Assembly (NCBI RefSeq): GCF_026153455.1
Contig: NZ_CP110629.1
Location: forward strand, 2,914,001 to 2,978,000
From: Marinimicrobium sp. C6131
GTDB lineage: Bacteria > Pseudomonadota > Gammaproteobacteria > Pseudomonadales > Cellvibrionaceae
Length of the DNA stretch: 64,000 nt
Direction of reading: 5' to 3'
In this document: positions 56,974-64,000 of the stretch, in pieces
Layout of the letters: the number at the start of each line of letters is the position of its first letter
Position numbering within the stretch: position 1 is the first letter of the stretch
Made by a program: the position numbers and the translations under genes
The notes under the pieces: generated by a model
The model's database searches: none
The model's input: the letters and a program-made list of their open reading frames with translations, nothing else
What the model was told of the DNA's origin: nothing

Positions 56974-58263
56974 TTACTCGGTGGGGGGTTGGCTGAAGAT
57001 GCAGGTGAAGGTGCTGCCCACGCCCACTTCGCTGCTGATCTGTAGTTCACCGTCGTGACGCAACAGGACGTGTTTGACGATGGCCAGGCCGAGGCCGGTG
57101 CCCCCGGTGCCGCTGTTGCGACTCTGTTCAACACGGTAGAAGCGCTGGGTCAGGTGGGGAATGTGTTTGCTGTCGAAACCCGGGCCATTATCCTGCACGG
57201 AAAAAAAGATCTGCCGGTGTGCCTGCCACAAACGCATGGCAATCTTGCCACCGGCCGGGGTGTATTTCACGGCATTGGTGACCAGGTTGGAGAAGGCGCT
57301 GTGCAGTTCTTTTTCGTTGCCCATAAGCAGCAAGTCGGGCGACTCGCATTTCAGTGAGATTTCATGCCCTCGCTCTCCACTGAGCGCGGTGGCCTCGGAG
57401 CGAATCGCCTGCAGCAGGGGTTCCAGTTTCACCGGCTTGTGGTTGTAACCCGACTCTGTCGTTTCCAGTTTGGAGAGGGTAATCAGGTCGTTGATCAACA
57501 GCGACATACGTTTCGATTGCTGCTGCATCTGATCCAGTGCCCGCCGCCACGGCGGCGTCAGATCGGCGCCGCTGTCCGACAGGGTTTCCAGGTAGCCGCT
57601 TATGACGGTCAGCGGGGTGCGCAGTTCGTGGCTGACATTGGCCACAAAGTCCTGGCGCATCTGCTCGAGCTTGTGCAACTGGGTCACATCACGCACCACA
57701 ATCAGCCGTTCGTTGCGACCAAAACGGGTGATCTGAAACTGCAGACGTTTGGAGGTGAAACGCGGCGAGGGAATTTCCAATGGCTCGCTGTAGTTGCCCT
57801 CTTCAAAGTAGTTCACAAACTTGGGGTGGCGGATAAAGTTGATGACGGATTTGCCCTGATCGCTGCTGTGAAAACCGAGCAACCGTTGGGCGGAGGGGTT
57901 CCACCAATCCAGGCAGCCGCGCCAGTCGAGCACAATCACACCATCGCGCAACGCTGCGCTGGTTTCCTGAACGCGGTTGATGACCGCTTGCAGACTGTTT
58001 TTCTCCTGCACCTGCCGGCGTTGCAGGTGGTAAATATTGTCGAACAGGTCGCCCCAAATACCGCTCGATTCCGGTGGTGGCTCATCGTTGTTACGCAGCA
58101 ACCACTTGTTCAACCGGCGGATTTGCCACACCATCCAGGAGACGTACAGCAAACTGCCCGCCAACAGCGCCCACACCACATGGTCCAGCCAGAAGCCGAC
58201 CAGGGCGCACAGAAAAAGGATTATCAGCAGGCGCCGAACCTCGACGCTGTAACCACGCAGCAA
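56974..58263 (-). CDS. phoR: Phosphate regulon sensor histidine kinase PhoR
   Basis: A 429-residue kinase, apparently starting at TTG 58263. Two close membrane helices lie at about 11-45. A PAS domain follows (about 90-195, RDGVIVLDWRGCLDWWNPSAQRLLG). The H box is FVANVSHELRTPLTV with His212, and the catalytic boxes are NLVTNAVKYTP, DNGPGF and GTGLGLAIVKHV. It senses phosphate state with the Pst/PhoU system and phosphorylates PhoB, whose gene lies 61 bases upstream. Confidence 0.96.
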   Translation of the reverse strand: MLRGYSVEVRRLLIILFLCALVGFWLDHVVWALLAGSLLYVSWMVWQIRRLNKWLLRNNDEPPPESSGIWGDLFDNIYHLQRRQVQEKNSLQAVINRVQETSAALRDGVIVLDWRGCLDWWNPSAQRLLGFHSSDQGKSVINFIRHPKFVNYFEEGNYSEPLEIPSPRFTSKRLQFQITRFGRNERLIVVRDVTQLHKLEQMRQDFVANVSHELRTPLTVISGYLETLSDSGADLTPPWRRALDQMQQQSKRMSLLINDLITLSKLETTESGYNHKPVKLEPLLQAIRSEATALSGERGHEISLKCESPDLLLMGNEKELHSAFSNLVTNAVKYTPAGGKIAMRLWQAHRQIFFSVQDNGPGFDSKHIPHLTQRFYRVEQSRNSGTGGTGLGLAIVKHVLLRHDGELQISSEVGVGSTFTCIFSQPPTE

Positions 58264-58324
58264 AATAACCGGCCTCTTCAGGGAGCCAAGGTACAGGCCC
58301 CGCGATTCAACGGATGTTCAGGGG

Positions 58325-59020
58325 TCAACCTGCCTGAGTCGAAAACCGGTAGCCGGTGCCGCGTACGGTCTGCACCAGATTCTCGTGGTCGTCTATGGCC
58401 AGTGCCTTGCGCAGGCGCCGGATGTGGACATCCACCGTACGCTCCTCCACATAGACATTGCCACCCCAGACATGATCGAGCAACTGGCTGCGAGTATAAG
58501 CTCTTTCCTGGTGAGTCAGGAAGAACTCCAGCAACCGATACTCGGTCGGGCCAATATCCACCGGCCGGTTGTTGATGGTGACCCGGTGGCTGGCGGGGTC
58601 CAGACACAGGCCCTGAACCCGGATCGGATTGCCATTGACCTGGGGGTCGGCCCGGCGCAATACCGCTTTGAGGCGCGCCACCAACTCCCGGGGAGAGAAA
58701 GGCTTGGTGATGTAGTCGTCCGCGCCGACTTCCAGCCCCTGAATCTTGTTATCTTCCTCACCCTTGGCGGTGAGCATGATGATGGGGACTTCCGCGGTCA
58801 CTTCCTCGCGTTTGAGCCGGCGGGCCAGCTCTATGCCACTGGTGCCGGGCATCATCCAGTCCAGCAGCACCAGATCGGGCCGCTCGTCGACGATCAGCTC
58901 CAGCGCCTCCTGGGCGTTACTGGCTTCGAGACACTCGTAATCCGCCATCTCCAGGGCCACCCGGAGCATGTCGCGAATGGCGGCTTCGTCGTCAACTATG
59001 AGAATCCTGCGCCCTGCCAT
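58325..59020 (-). CDS. phoB: Phosphate regulon response regulator PhoB
   Basis: A 231-residue OmpR-type regulator. The receiver has Asp10/Asp11, phospho-acceptor Asp54 (LLDWMMPG), Thr84 and Lys106 (YITKPFSP). The C-terminal winged helix contains ERAYTRSQLLDHVWGGNVYVEERTVDVHIRRLRKAL. It binds PHO boxes; one is found upstream of its own gene at 59122-59139. It forms an operon with phoR. Confidence 0.98.
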   Translation of the reverse strand: MAGRRILIVDDEAAIRDMLRVALEMADYECLEASNAQEALELIVDERPDLVLLDWMMPGTSGIELARRLKREEVTAEVPIIMLTAKGEEDNKIQGLEVGADDYITKPFSPRELVARLKAVLRRADPQVNGNPIRVQGLCLDPASHRVTINNRPVDIGPTEYRLLEFFLTHQERAYTRSQLLDHVWGGNVYVEERTVDVHIRRLRKALAIDDHENLVQTVRGTGYRFSTQAG

Positions 59021-59121
59021 AATACCTGCCTGTCATCAGTGAACGATCGGGACGGCGGCATGACGCCGGCGCCCCGAGGTTGGAAATCAACCTTCGCGCC
59101 AGCGTATTTAATAAACTCAGT

Positions 59122-59139
59122 GTTACACAATTATGACAG
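59122..59139 (-). promoter_or_regulatory. PHO box upstream of phoB
   Basis: On the minus strand the sequence reads CTGTCATAATTGTGTAAC. It matches the PHO box (two CTGTCAT-like seven-base repeats separated by four bases): the first repeat is perfect, the second has five of seven. It lies 102 bases before the phoB start, in the 136-base gap behind ubiA. It predicts autoactivation of phoBR in low phosphate. Confidence 0.7.
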
Positions 59140-59156
59140 AGCGGAAATGAATAGGG

Positions 59157-60080
59157 TTATTGTGACACCATGAAGTCAATCACGATGCCCGCAAAAATGA
59201 CAAAGCCCACCCAGTTGTTGTTCAGAAAGGCTCGAAAACAGGGGTCCCGTTCCCGAAAACGGATCAGGTACTGATGGTAGCCAAAGAGCCCGGCCGCCGC
59301 GGCCAGCCCCAGATAATAGGGCACGCCGAGCTCAAAACGCCCGCCGACCATCACCAGCGCGTACAGGGTCAACCCCTGCAGCACCGCCACCATGACCCGA
59401 TCCAGATCGCCAAACAGCACCGCCGTGGACTTGATGCCCACCTTGAGGTCGTCGTCCCGGTCCACCATGGCGTAGAGGGTGTCGTACACCACCGTCCAGA
59501 GCAGCACGGCGGTGTACAGCAGCCAGACATCCGTGCCCAGACTGCCCCGCTGGGCGGCAAACGCCATGGGAATCGCCCAGGCAAACGCCGCCCCGAGCAC
59601 CACCTGCGGCAAGTGAGTGTAGCGCTTCATGAAGGGGTAGCAGAACGCCAGGGCGACCCCGCCCAATGAGAGCTTTACGGTGAACGCATCGGTGAACAGC
59701 ACCAGGACAAAGGCGAGCAGACAGAGCGCTACAAACAGGGTGAGCGCTTCCCGTTCCGAGACTTCGCCGGTGGCCATGGGACGGGCTTTGGTCCGTTTGA
59801 CGTGACCATCGAAATGCCGATCGGCATAGTCGTTGATCACACAACCGGCCGAGCGCATGACAAATACCCCCAGCACGAAGATGACCAGCAGATCCCAGTC
59901 CGGCACGCCGCCGGCCGCCAACCAGAGCGCCCAGAGGGTAGGCCAGAGCAACAGAAAACTGCCGATGGGACGGTTCAGTCGGGTCAGGCGCAGGTAGGCG
60001 GACAGCCTTCCGCGCCAATCGATTCGGGAAGAATTCGGGTCGGCACGGCAGCGGTTTTTTTGAGCAGACGGTCGTTTCAT
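59157..60080 (-). CDS. ubiA: 4-hydroxybenzoate polyprenyltransferase UbiA
   Basis: A 307-residue inner-membrane prenyltransferase with eight or nine helices. The first Asp-rich motif is NDYADRHFDGHVKRTKARP and the second is YDTLYAMVDRDDD. It attaches the polyprenyl tail to 4-hydroxybenzoate in ubiquinone synthesis. It overlaps ubiC by four bases. The order ubiC-ubiA-phoB-phoR is the same as in pseudomonads. Confidence 0.97.
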   Translation of the reverse strand: MKRPSAQKNRCRADPNSSRIDWRGRLSAYLRLTRLNRPIGSFLLLWPTLWALWLAAGGVPDWDLLVIFVLGVFVMRSAGCVINDYADRHFDGHVKRTKARPMATGEVSEREALTLFVALCLLAFVLVLFTDAFTVKLSLGGVALAFCYPFMKRYTHLPQVVLGAAFAWAIPMAFAAQRGSLGTDVWLLYTAVLLWTVVYDTLYAMVDRDDDLKVGIKSTAVLFGDLDRVMVAVLQGLTLYALVMVGGRFELGVPYYLGLAAAAGLFGYHQYLIRFRERDPCFRAFLNNNWVGFVIFAGIVIDFMVSQ

Positions 60081-60736
60081 AGACTCACACGCTCCACAAA
60101 GGCAGGCAAAAACACTTCACTGACCAGCAGCGGGCGCCCCTCCAGGCGAAAGACGGACCGTCTCCCCCAGAGTGTCTGCCCCTGCTGCAACGACGGTGGC
60201 ACATAACGCTGGCCGGGCATCAGCCGGCTGATTTCCATTGGCTCGCGCTCCAGGTCCGGCTGACGGAACAGAAAGCCTCCCAGCGGCCGGGTGTTCAACT
60301 GACGCAATTGACGCAATCGCCCCTTGAGGCTGCTCAGGGGCAGCAGGCTGCGGGCAAATACCCAGGATTCGCCTTTTCCCATCAGGATGACTTCCCGCAC
60401 CAGTACCCAGCGGCCGGGGCCGACCCCCAGGCACCGGCGCTCGGACACGTCCGGCCGGGCCAACCCCTGGCGCAGCACGCGGACCCGGAACGCCCCCTGA
60501 CTGAAAGCCATCAGTTTGGCCGTCAGAGAGCCCTGATCCCGCAGCCAGGGCCTCAGGGCAGCCGGCCAGGTACCCAGTCGCCCCTGGCTGGCCGGACGCC
60601 ACCGTGGCGCCTGCGATCCGGGCGCAAACCCACCGGCCACCGGGCGGTTGGCCCGCAATACTGGAATATCCTGTGTCAAAAATGCCTCCCAATGGCATGG
60701 CGGTCGCCGTTGCACCCCGGCGCTGCATAAGCTCAC
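60077..60736 (-). CDS. ubiC: Chorismate lyase UbiC
   Basis: A 219-residue product from GTG 60736; a shorter start is possible, since the first 30 residues are not typical and no strong ribosome site is seen. The family features are WLRDQGSLTAKLMAF, VLVREVILMGKGESWVFARSLLP and LNTRPLGGFLFRQPDLERE with the catalytic Glu/Arg set. It converts chorismate into 4-hydroxybenzoate and pyruvate, the first step of ubiquinone synthesis. It is coupled to ubiA. Confidence 0.93.
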   Translation of the reverse strand: MSLCSAGVQRRPPCHWEAFLTQDIPVLRANRPVAGGFAPGSQAPRWRPASQGRLGTWPAALRPWLRDQGSLTAKLMAFSQGAFRVRVLRQGLARPDVSERRCLGVGPGRWVLVREVILMGKGESWVFARSLLPLSSLKGRLRQLRQLNTRPLGGFLFRQPDLEREPMEISRLMPGQRYVPPSLQQGQTLWGRRSVFRLEGRPLLVSEVFLPAFVERVSL

Positions 60737-60847
60737 ATCGGCGGCTATTCTAACAGCTTCCCCCAGCCCTGCAGGTGGCGGGCGACTTTACCCGGCCGGC
60801 CGGGATTGCTTTAATGGCCGCTTCCTTTATACCGATAAGAGTCCGCT

Positions 60848-62110
60848 ATGACCCTGACCAAACGCATTCTGCTCGCCATGATTCTCGGTGTCGGCACGGG
60901 GGTACTGATCCACCTGATCGCGCCCTCCGAGGATCATTTTCTGCGCGCCTGGCTGGCCCGGGGTCTGTTCGACGGCATCGGCCAGGTGTTTATCGCCTCG
61001 CTGACCCTGTTGGTGGTTCCGCTGGTGTTCGTCTCGCTGGTGTGCGGTAGCGCCGCGCTGGGAGGGCACAGCCGCATGGGCGCCCTGGCGATCAAGACCA
61101 TTGGCCTCTACCTGGCCACCACGGCGGTGGCCATTACCCTCGCCCTGGGCATTGGGCAACTGGTGAAACCGGGGGAAGGCATTGACATGCCCGGTGAAGT
61201 CGAGGAGTTTGAAGTCGCCGACAAGCCGTCCCTGAAAGACACCCTGGTAGGCATCTTCCCCAGTAACCCGGTGGAGGCCATGGCCGAGGGCAACATGCTG
61301 CAGATCATTGTCTTTGCCCTGCTGCTCGGCATCGCCATCTCCCGCAGTGAGCACAAAGCCTCCCACTACATGCAGGAATTTTTCGGGCACCTGAACACGG
61401 TGGTCCTGAAGCTGGTGATGATTCTGATGCACCTGGCGCCCTACGGTGTCTTCTGTCTGCTCGCCAAACTGTTTGCCGATCTGGGCTGGAGCGCCATCGC
61501 CGACCTGGCCCTGTACTTTTTTACCCTGCTGTTTGTGTTGCTCTTACAGGGGCTGGGGGTTTACAGCCTGTTGCTCAAGCTGCTCACTGGCCTGAATCCG
61601 GCGATTTTTCTGCGCAAGATGCGCTCGGTGATGGTGTTCGGTTTCAGTACCGCCTCCAGCAATGCGACCATACCCGTTACCCTGCGTACGGTGGAACAGG
61701 ATCTTGGGGTGGACAACCGGGTGGCCTCATTTTCGGTGCCGCTGGGTGCCACCATCAATATGGATGGCACCGCCATCATGCAGGGCGTTGCGACAGCGTT
61801 TATCGCCCAGGTGTACGGTATCGATATTGGCCTGATGGGTTATCTGATGGTGGTGCTGACCGCGACCCTGGCGTCGATCGGGACCGCCGGGGTACCCGGC
61901 GTCGGGATGATCACCCTGGCGATGGTGTTGCAGCAGGCCGGCCTGCCGGTGGAAGGCGTCGCACTGATCATCGGGGTGGACCGGCTGCTGGATATGGTGC
62001 GTACTGCGGTCAATGTGACCGGTGATGCGATGGTATCGACGGTCGTTGCGAACAGCGAAAAGCTGCTGGATCGCACGCAGTTTGAGCGTCCGGTGTCCGC
62101 CGAAGACTGA
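60848..62110 (+). CDS. Dicarboxylate/amino acid:cation symporter (DAACS family)
   Basis: A 420-residue transporter of the GltP/DctA type with eight membrane helices and two re-entrant loops. The hallmark motifs are SSNATIPVTL (first hairpin), NMDGTAI (helix 7), ASIGTAGVPGVGM (second hairpin) and DRLLDMVRTAVNVTGD (helix 8). It takes up dicarboxylates or acidic amino acids with Na+ or H+. Specificity cannot be set by eye. It stands alone. Confidence 0.95.
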   Translation: MTLTKRILLAMILGVGTGVLIHLIAPSEDHFLRAWLARGLFDGIGQVFIASLTLLVVPLVFVSLVCGSAALGGHSRMGALAIKTIGLYLATTAVAITLALGIGQLVKPGEGIDMPGEVEEFEVADKPSLKDTLVGIFPSNPVEAMAEGNMLQIIVFALLLGIAISRSEHKASHYMQEFFGHLNTVVLKLVMILMHLAPYGVFCLLAKLFADLGWSAIADLALYFFTLLFVLLLQGLGVYSLLLKLLTGLNPAIFLRKMRSVMVFGFSTASSNATIPVTLRTVEQDLGVDNRVASFSVPLGATINMDGTAIMQGVATAFIAQVYGIDIGLMGYLMVVLTATLASIGTAGVPGVGMITLAMVLQQAGLPVEGVALIIGVDRLLDMVRTAVNVTGDAMVSTVVANSEKLLDRTQFERPVSAED

Positions 62111-62124
62111 AGCTCAATGCCCAG

Positions 62125-62535
62125 TCAGGACGCAAACCACGCCCGAACGGCCTCGGGCAACGGGCGGGATTTACCGTCGGCACCGACCCAGACCACCTTG
62201 GAATGGGCTTCGGCGCACGGTTGTTCCAGGTTGTCCGTGGTGTACAGCTTGTAATAGGCCACAAAGCTGGACCGGCCTGGCTTCGCCGCATAGCAGTCGA
62301 TGCGGATGGTCGCCGGGTAGACCACCGGGCGCAGAAAGGTACAGCCAACCGTGACCACCACCGGGTAACTGTCCGCCGCCAGTGTGATCCCCGCCCGGGA
62401 CAACCACTGGAAACGGGCCTCCTCACAATAGCGCAGATACAGCGTGTTATTGACATGCCCGAACGCATCCATATCCCCCCAGCGCAGCGGGATGTCACAG
62501 GAAAAATTGGGCTCTGGGGGCAGGGTGTCTGTCAT
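62125..62535 (-). CDS. Acyl-CoA thioesterase, YbgC/FadM hot-dog family
   Basis: Starting at the ATG at 62535 gives 136 residues, the normal length; the longer frame would overlap the upstream gene. The signature is RWGDMDAFGHVNNTLYLRYCEEAR, with the catalytic Asp and GHVNN. A single hot-dog domain hydrolyses acyl-CoA thioesters. It lies 25 bases downstream of the hydratase-family gene and is probably in an operon with it. Confidence 0.9.
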   Translation of the reverse strand: MTDTLPPEPNFSCDIPLRWGDMDAFGHVNNTLYLRYCEEARFQWLSRAGITLAADSYPVVVTVGCTFLRPVVYPATIRIDCYAAKPGRSSFVAYYKLYTTDNLEQPCAEAHSKVVWVGADGKSRPLPEAVRAWFAS

Positions 62536-62560
62536 CGTGCGGTTCACTTCCGGTCTTGTA

Positions 62561-63337
62561 TCACGCCTGAATGCGCGCCTTGAACGATACGCTGATCTCG
62601 CCCAGCTCACCGAACTGAACCCGTACCGGCTCTTCCATCGGCGCTTCAAGCACACCGGCATAAGAACCGGTAATGATGATCTCGCCGGCTTTCAGCCCTT
62701 TTCCCCGGCTGCGTAAAAACTCGACCAGCCAATACAACGGGGCGCGTGGATGGGTATTGGGATGACGGCCCTGATGACGCTCGGGGCCGGCACTACGGGT
62801 GTGCAGCGTGATCGGTAACTCACTCGCCTCCAGAGCCAGCTCCGGATCCACTTCCGGACCAATGAACAACCCCTGATTCAGCAGACCGTCCGCCAACATT
62901 TCCGGAAACGCCACCTCAGCCGGGTCGGCGTAACGGCTGTGGATCAGTTCGAGCACAAGATGGGTGTGGGCGATGGCCTGATCCACCTCGCTATTCCGGT
63001 AGGGATAATCCCTCGGCGGCAGATCCCGCCCCAGGACAAAGGCCAACTCCGGCTCAATGCGGGCAAAGCCCTCTGGTGCCCACACGGAAACCGGAACGCC
63101 CCGGTGAATATCCTCCGCATGAATCGGCGCCACGACCAGGCGGCCCGGCGGCGGCTCGAGGCATTTCCAGCCACCGATGTGTGCCCCCAGATCCCGGGTG
63201 ACCGCCGCCTGAATGGCGAGGGCAGACTCGAGATCCTCGGGGCGACAGTCCTTGGGCAGGCGTTCCGCCTGAACACCACTGCGACGTCGCTCTGCCAGAA
63301 TACGGGCCGCCTTGGCGATCCCTGACGGGTTCAACAT
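62561..63337 (-). CDS. 2-keto-4-pentenoate hydratase / fumarylacetoacetase-family protein
   Basis: A 258-residue protein of the MhpD-like hydratase/decarboxylase group. Recognisable segments are GAHIGGWKCLEP (usually GxKIGxT), FARIEPELAFVLGRDLP with the metal-binding Glu pair, LELIHSRYADP, and ITGSYAGVLEAPMEEPVRVQFGELGEISVSF. The normally conserved Lys-Ile-Gly appears changed to Trp-Lys-Cys, so activity on the usual substrate is uncertain. No aromatic-degradation genes lie nearby. Confidence 0.85.
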   Translation of the reverse strand: MLNPSGIAKAARILAERRRSGVQAERLPKDCRPEDLESALAIQAAVTRDLGAHIGGWKCLEPPPGRLVVAPIHAEDIHRGVPVSVWAPEGFARIEPELAFVLGRDLPPRDYPYRNSEVDQAIAHTHLVLELIHSRYADPAEVAFPEMLADGLLNQGLFIGPEVDPELALEASELPITLHTRSAGPERHQGRHPNTHPRAPLYWLVEFLRSRGKGLKAGEIIITGSYAGVLEAPMEEPVRVQFGELGEISVSFKARIQA

Positions 63338-63406
63338 AGCGTCTTCTCTCGACTGAAGGAGCCACCCTGGTGGTTGGCCCCGCGCTAACGATGGTGGCGA
63401 CGGCGG

Positions 63407-64000
63407 TTAGCGGGGGCTGAGCTGTAAAGCAATATGGTCCAGATCGTCCAGGGACTCCATCACATTGATGACCGTGGCCTGGGCCTTGTCCGGATCGAGG
63501 TGCAGGTCGGCAAAGACCGACGCCGGGATTTCCAGTTTCGGCCCCAACCCTACGCCCTGCTGAAGCAGCAACCGCTCGGCCACATAAATCAGTTTGGCGT
63601 ACTGGTGGTGCTCGCCCTGATAGCGGGGATTGTTCTGGTGACGCAACGCAACGACCACCTCTTCCGGCATGGACCAGAGAGACATGAGAGTACTGGCAAG
63701 CTGCTCGCGGGTCACGCCCAACAGGTGCCGTTCGATCGGCTGGTGAGTGCTGTGCGGATTGGCTTCCGTCATCCGACAGTACTGACTGAAGTAGGGCGGA
63801 AACAGCTCCGCGAGAATCAGAAATCCGAAGTTGTGCAACAGACCGGACAGGTAAGCCATGCCAAACGTGGGCCGTTGCTCCCGGGGAATGGCCGTGACCA
63901 GCCCTTCAATGGTGGCCGCCATGTACACCGACTTCTGCCAGTAACCCAGGTAACCCTCCGGGCCGTCTTTGGGGATACTCAGGCTTCTTCCCAGAGCAAG
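63407..64000 (-). CDS. HDOD domain protein, 5' end outside the window
   Basis: The frame runs from the stop at 63407 to the right edge without interruption, so the start lies beyond 64000; 197 residues are visible. HDOD features include YLSGLLHNFGFLILAELFPPYF, ERHLLGVTREQLASTLMSLWSMPEEVVVALRHQ and HQYAKLIYVAERLLLQQG. HDOD proteins resemble HD phosphohydrolases without a complete metal site and take part in signalling. The target is unknown. Confidence 0.88.
   Translation of the reverse strand, partial: LALGRSLSIPKDGPEGYLGYWQKSVYMAATIEGLVTAIPREQRPTFGMAYLSGLLHNFGFLILAELFPPYFSQYCRMTEANPHSTHQPIERHLLGVTREQLASTLMSLWSMPEEVVVALRHQNNPRYQGEHHQYAKLIYVAERLLLQQGVGLGPKLEIPASVFADLHLDPDKAQATVINVMESLDDLDHIALQLSPR

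Overview
The window is a chromosomal segment of a Gram-negative gammaproteobacterium. The evidence is a complete type II secretion operon, the ftsY-ftsE-ftsX-rpoH block with rsmD and coaD next to it, ubiC-ubiA followed by phoB-phoR, and many outer-membrane beta-barrels and lipoproteins. This gene order resembles pseudomonads and the Cellvibrionales (Saccharophagus/Marinimicrobium type). The exact genus is inference from protein style and synteny, not from a search.

Layout. 1-2654 (+): an envelope cluster with two outer-membrane barrels, a TlpA-type thioredoxin, a DUF4266 lipoprotein ending in Gly/Cys, and a DUF3570 protein. 2688-3909 (-): a porin-like barrel and a tiny membrane protein. 3975-13094 (-): a Tol/Ton-like motor (ExbB/TolQ, two different ExbD, an AgmX/TonB-like transducer) fed by five upstream genes for TPR lipoproteins and secreted proteins. 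13214-25874 (-): a twelve-gene T2SS operon, gspC to gspN, with apbE as its last gene. 26176-28268 (-): trmB, a DUF423 gene and rpoH. 28472-29899: an IS1111-type element of the IS110 family, sitting in a REP-like palindrome between rpoH and ftsX. 29992-34101: ftsX, ftsE, ftsY (-), then rsmD and coaD (+).

34104-55723 is an accessory block between coaD and mutM. It holds a DMT transporter, an Ig-plus-propeller lipoprotein, two paralogous small unknown genes, an XRE regulator with two strong palindromic operators, and a contact-dependent-inhibition type cdiB-cdiA-cdiI locus. The effector has 4993 residues, its C-terminal toxin tip is not recognised, and a 144-residue candidate immunity gene overlaps its stop codon. 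Parts of this block are visibly AT-richer than the flanks. 55956-64000 returns to core genes: mutM, phoR, phoB (with a PHO box), ubiA, ubiC, a dicarboxylate symporter, a thioesterase, a hydratase-family gene and a truncated HDOD gene.

The main leads for new biology are: the TPR/Tol-like machine with one ExbD lacking the transmembrane aspartate; the DUF4266/DUF3570/TlpA envelope cluster; the unrecognised CdiA tip and immunity pair; and the IS1111 noncoding end, whose sequence repeats the element-chromosome junctions as expected for a guide RNA. The window also carries an intact REP copy that reads as the empty insertion site.
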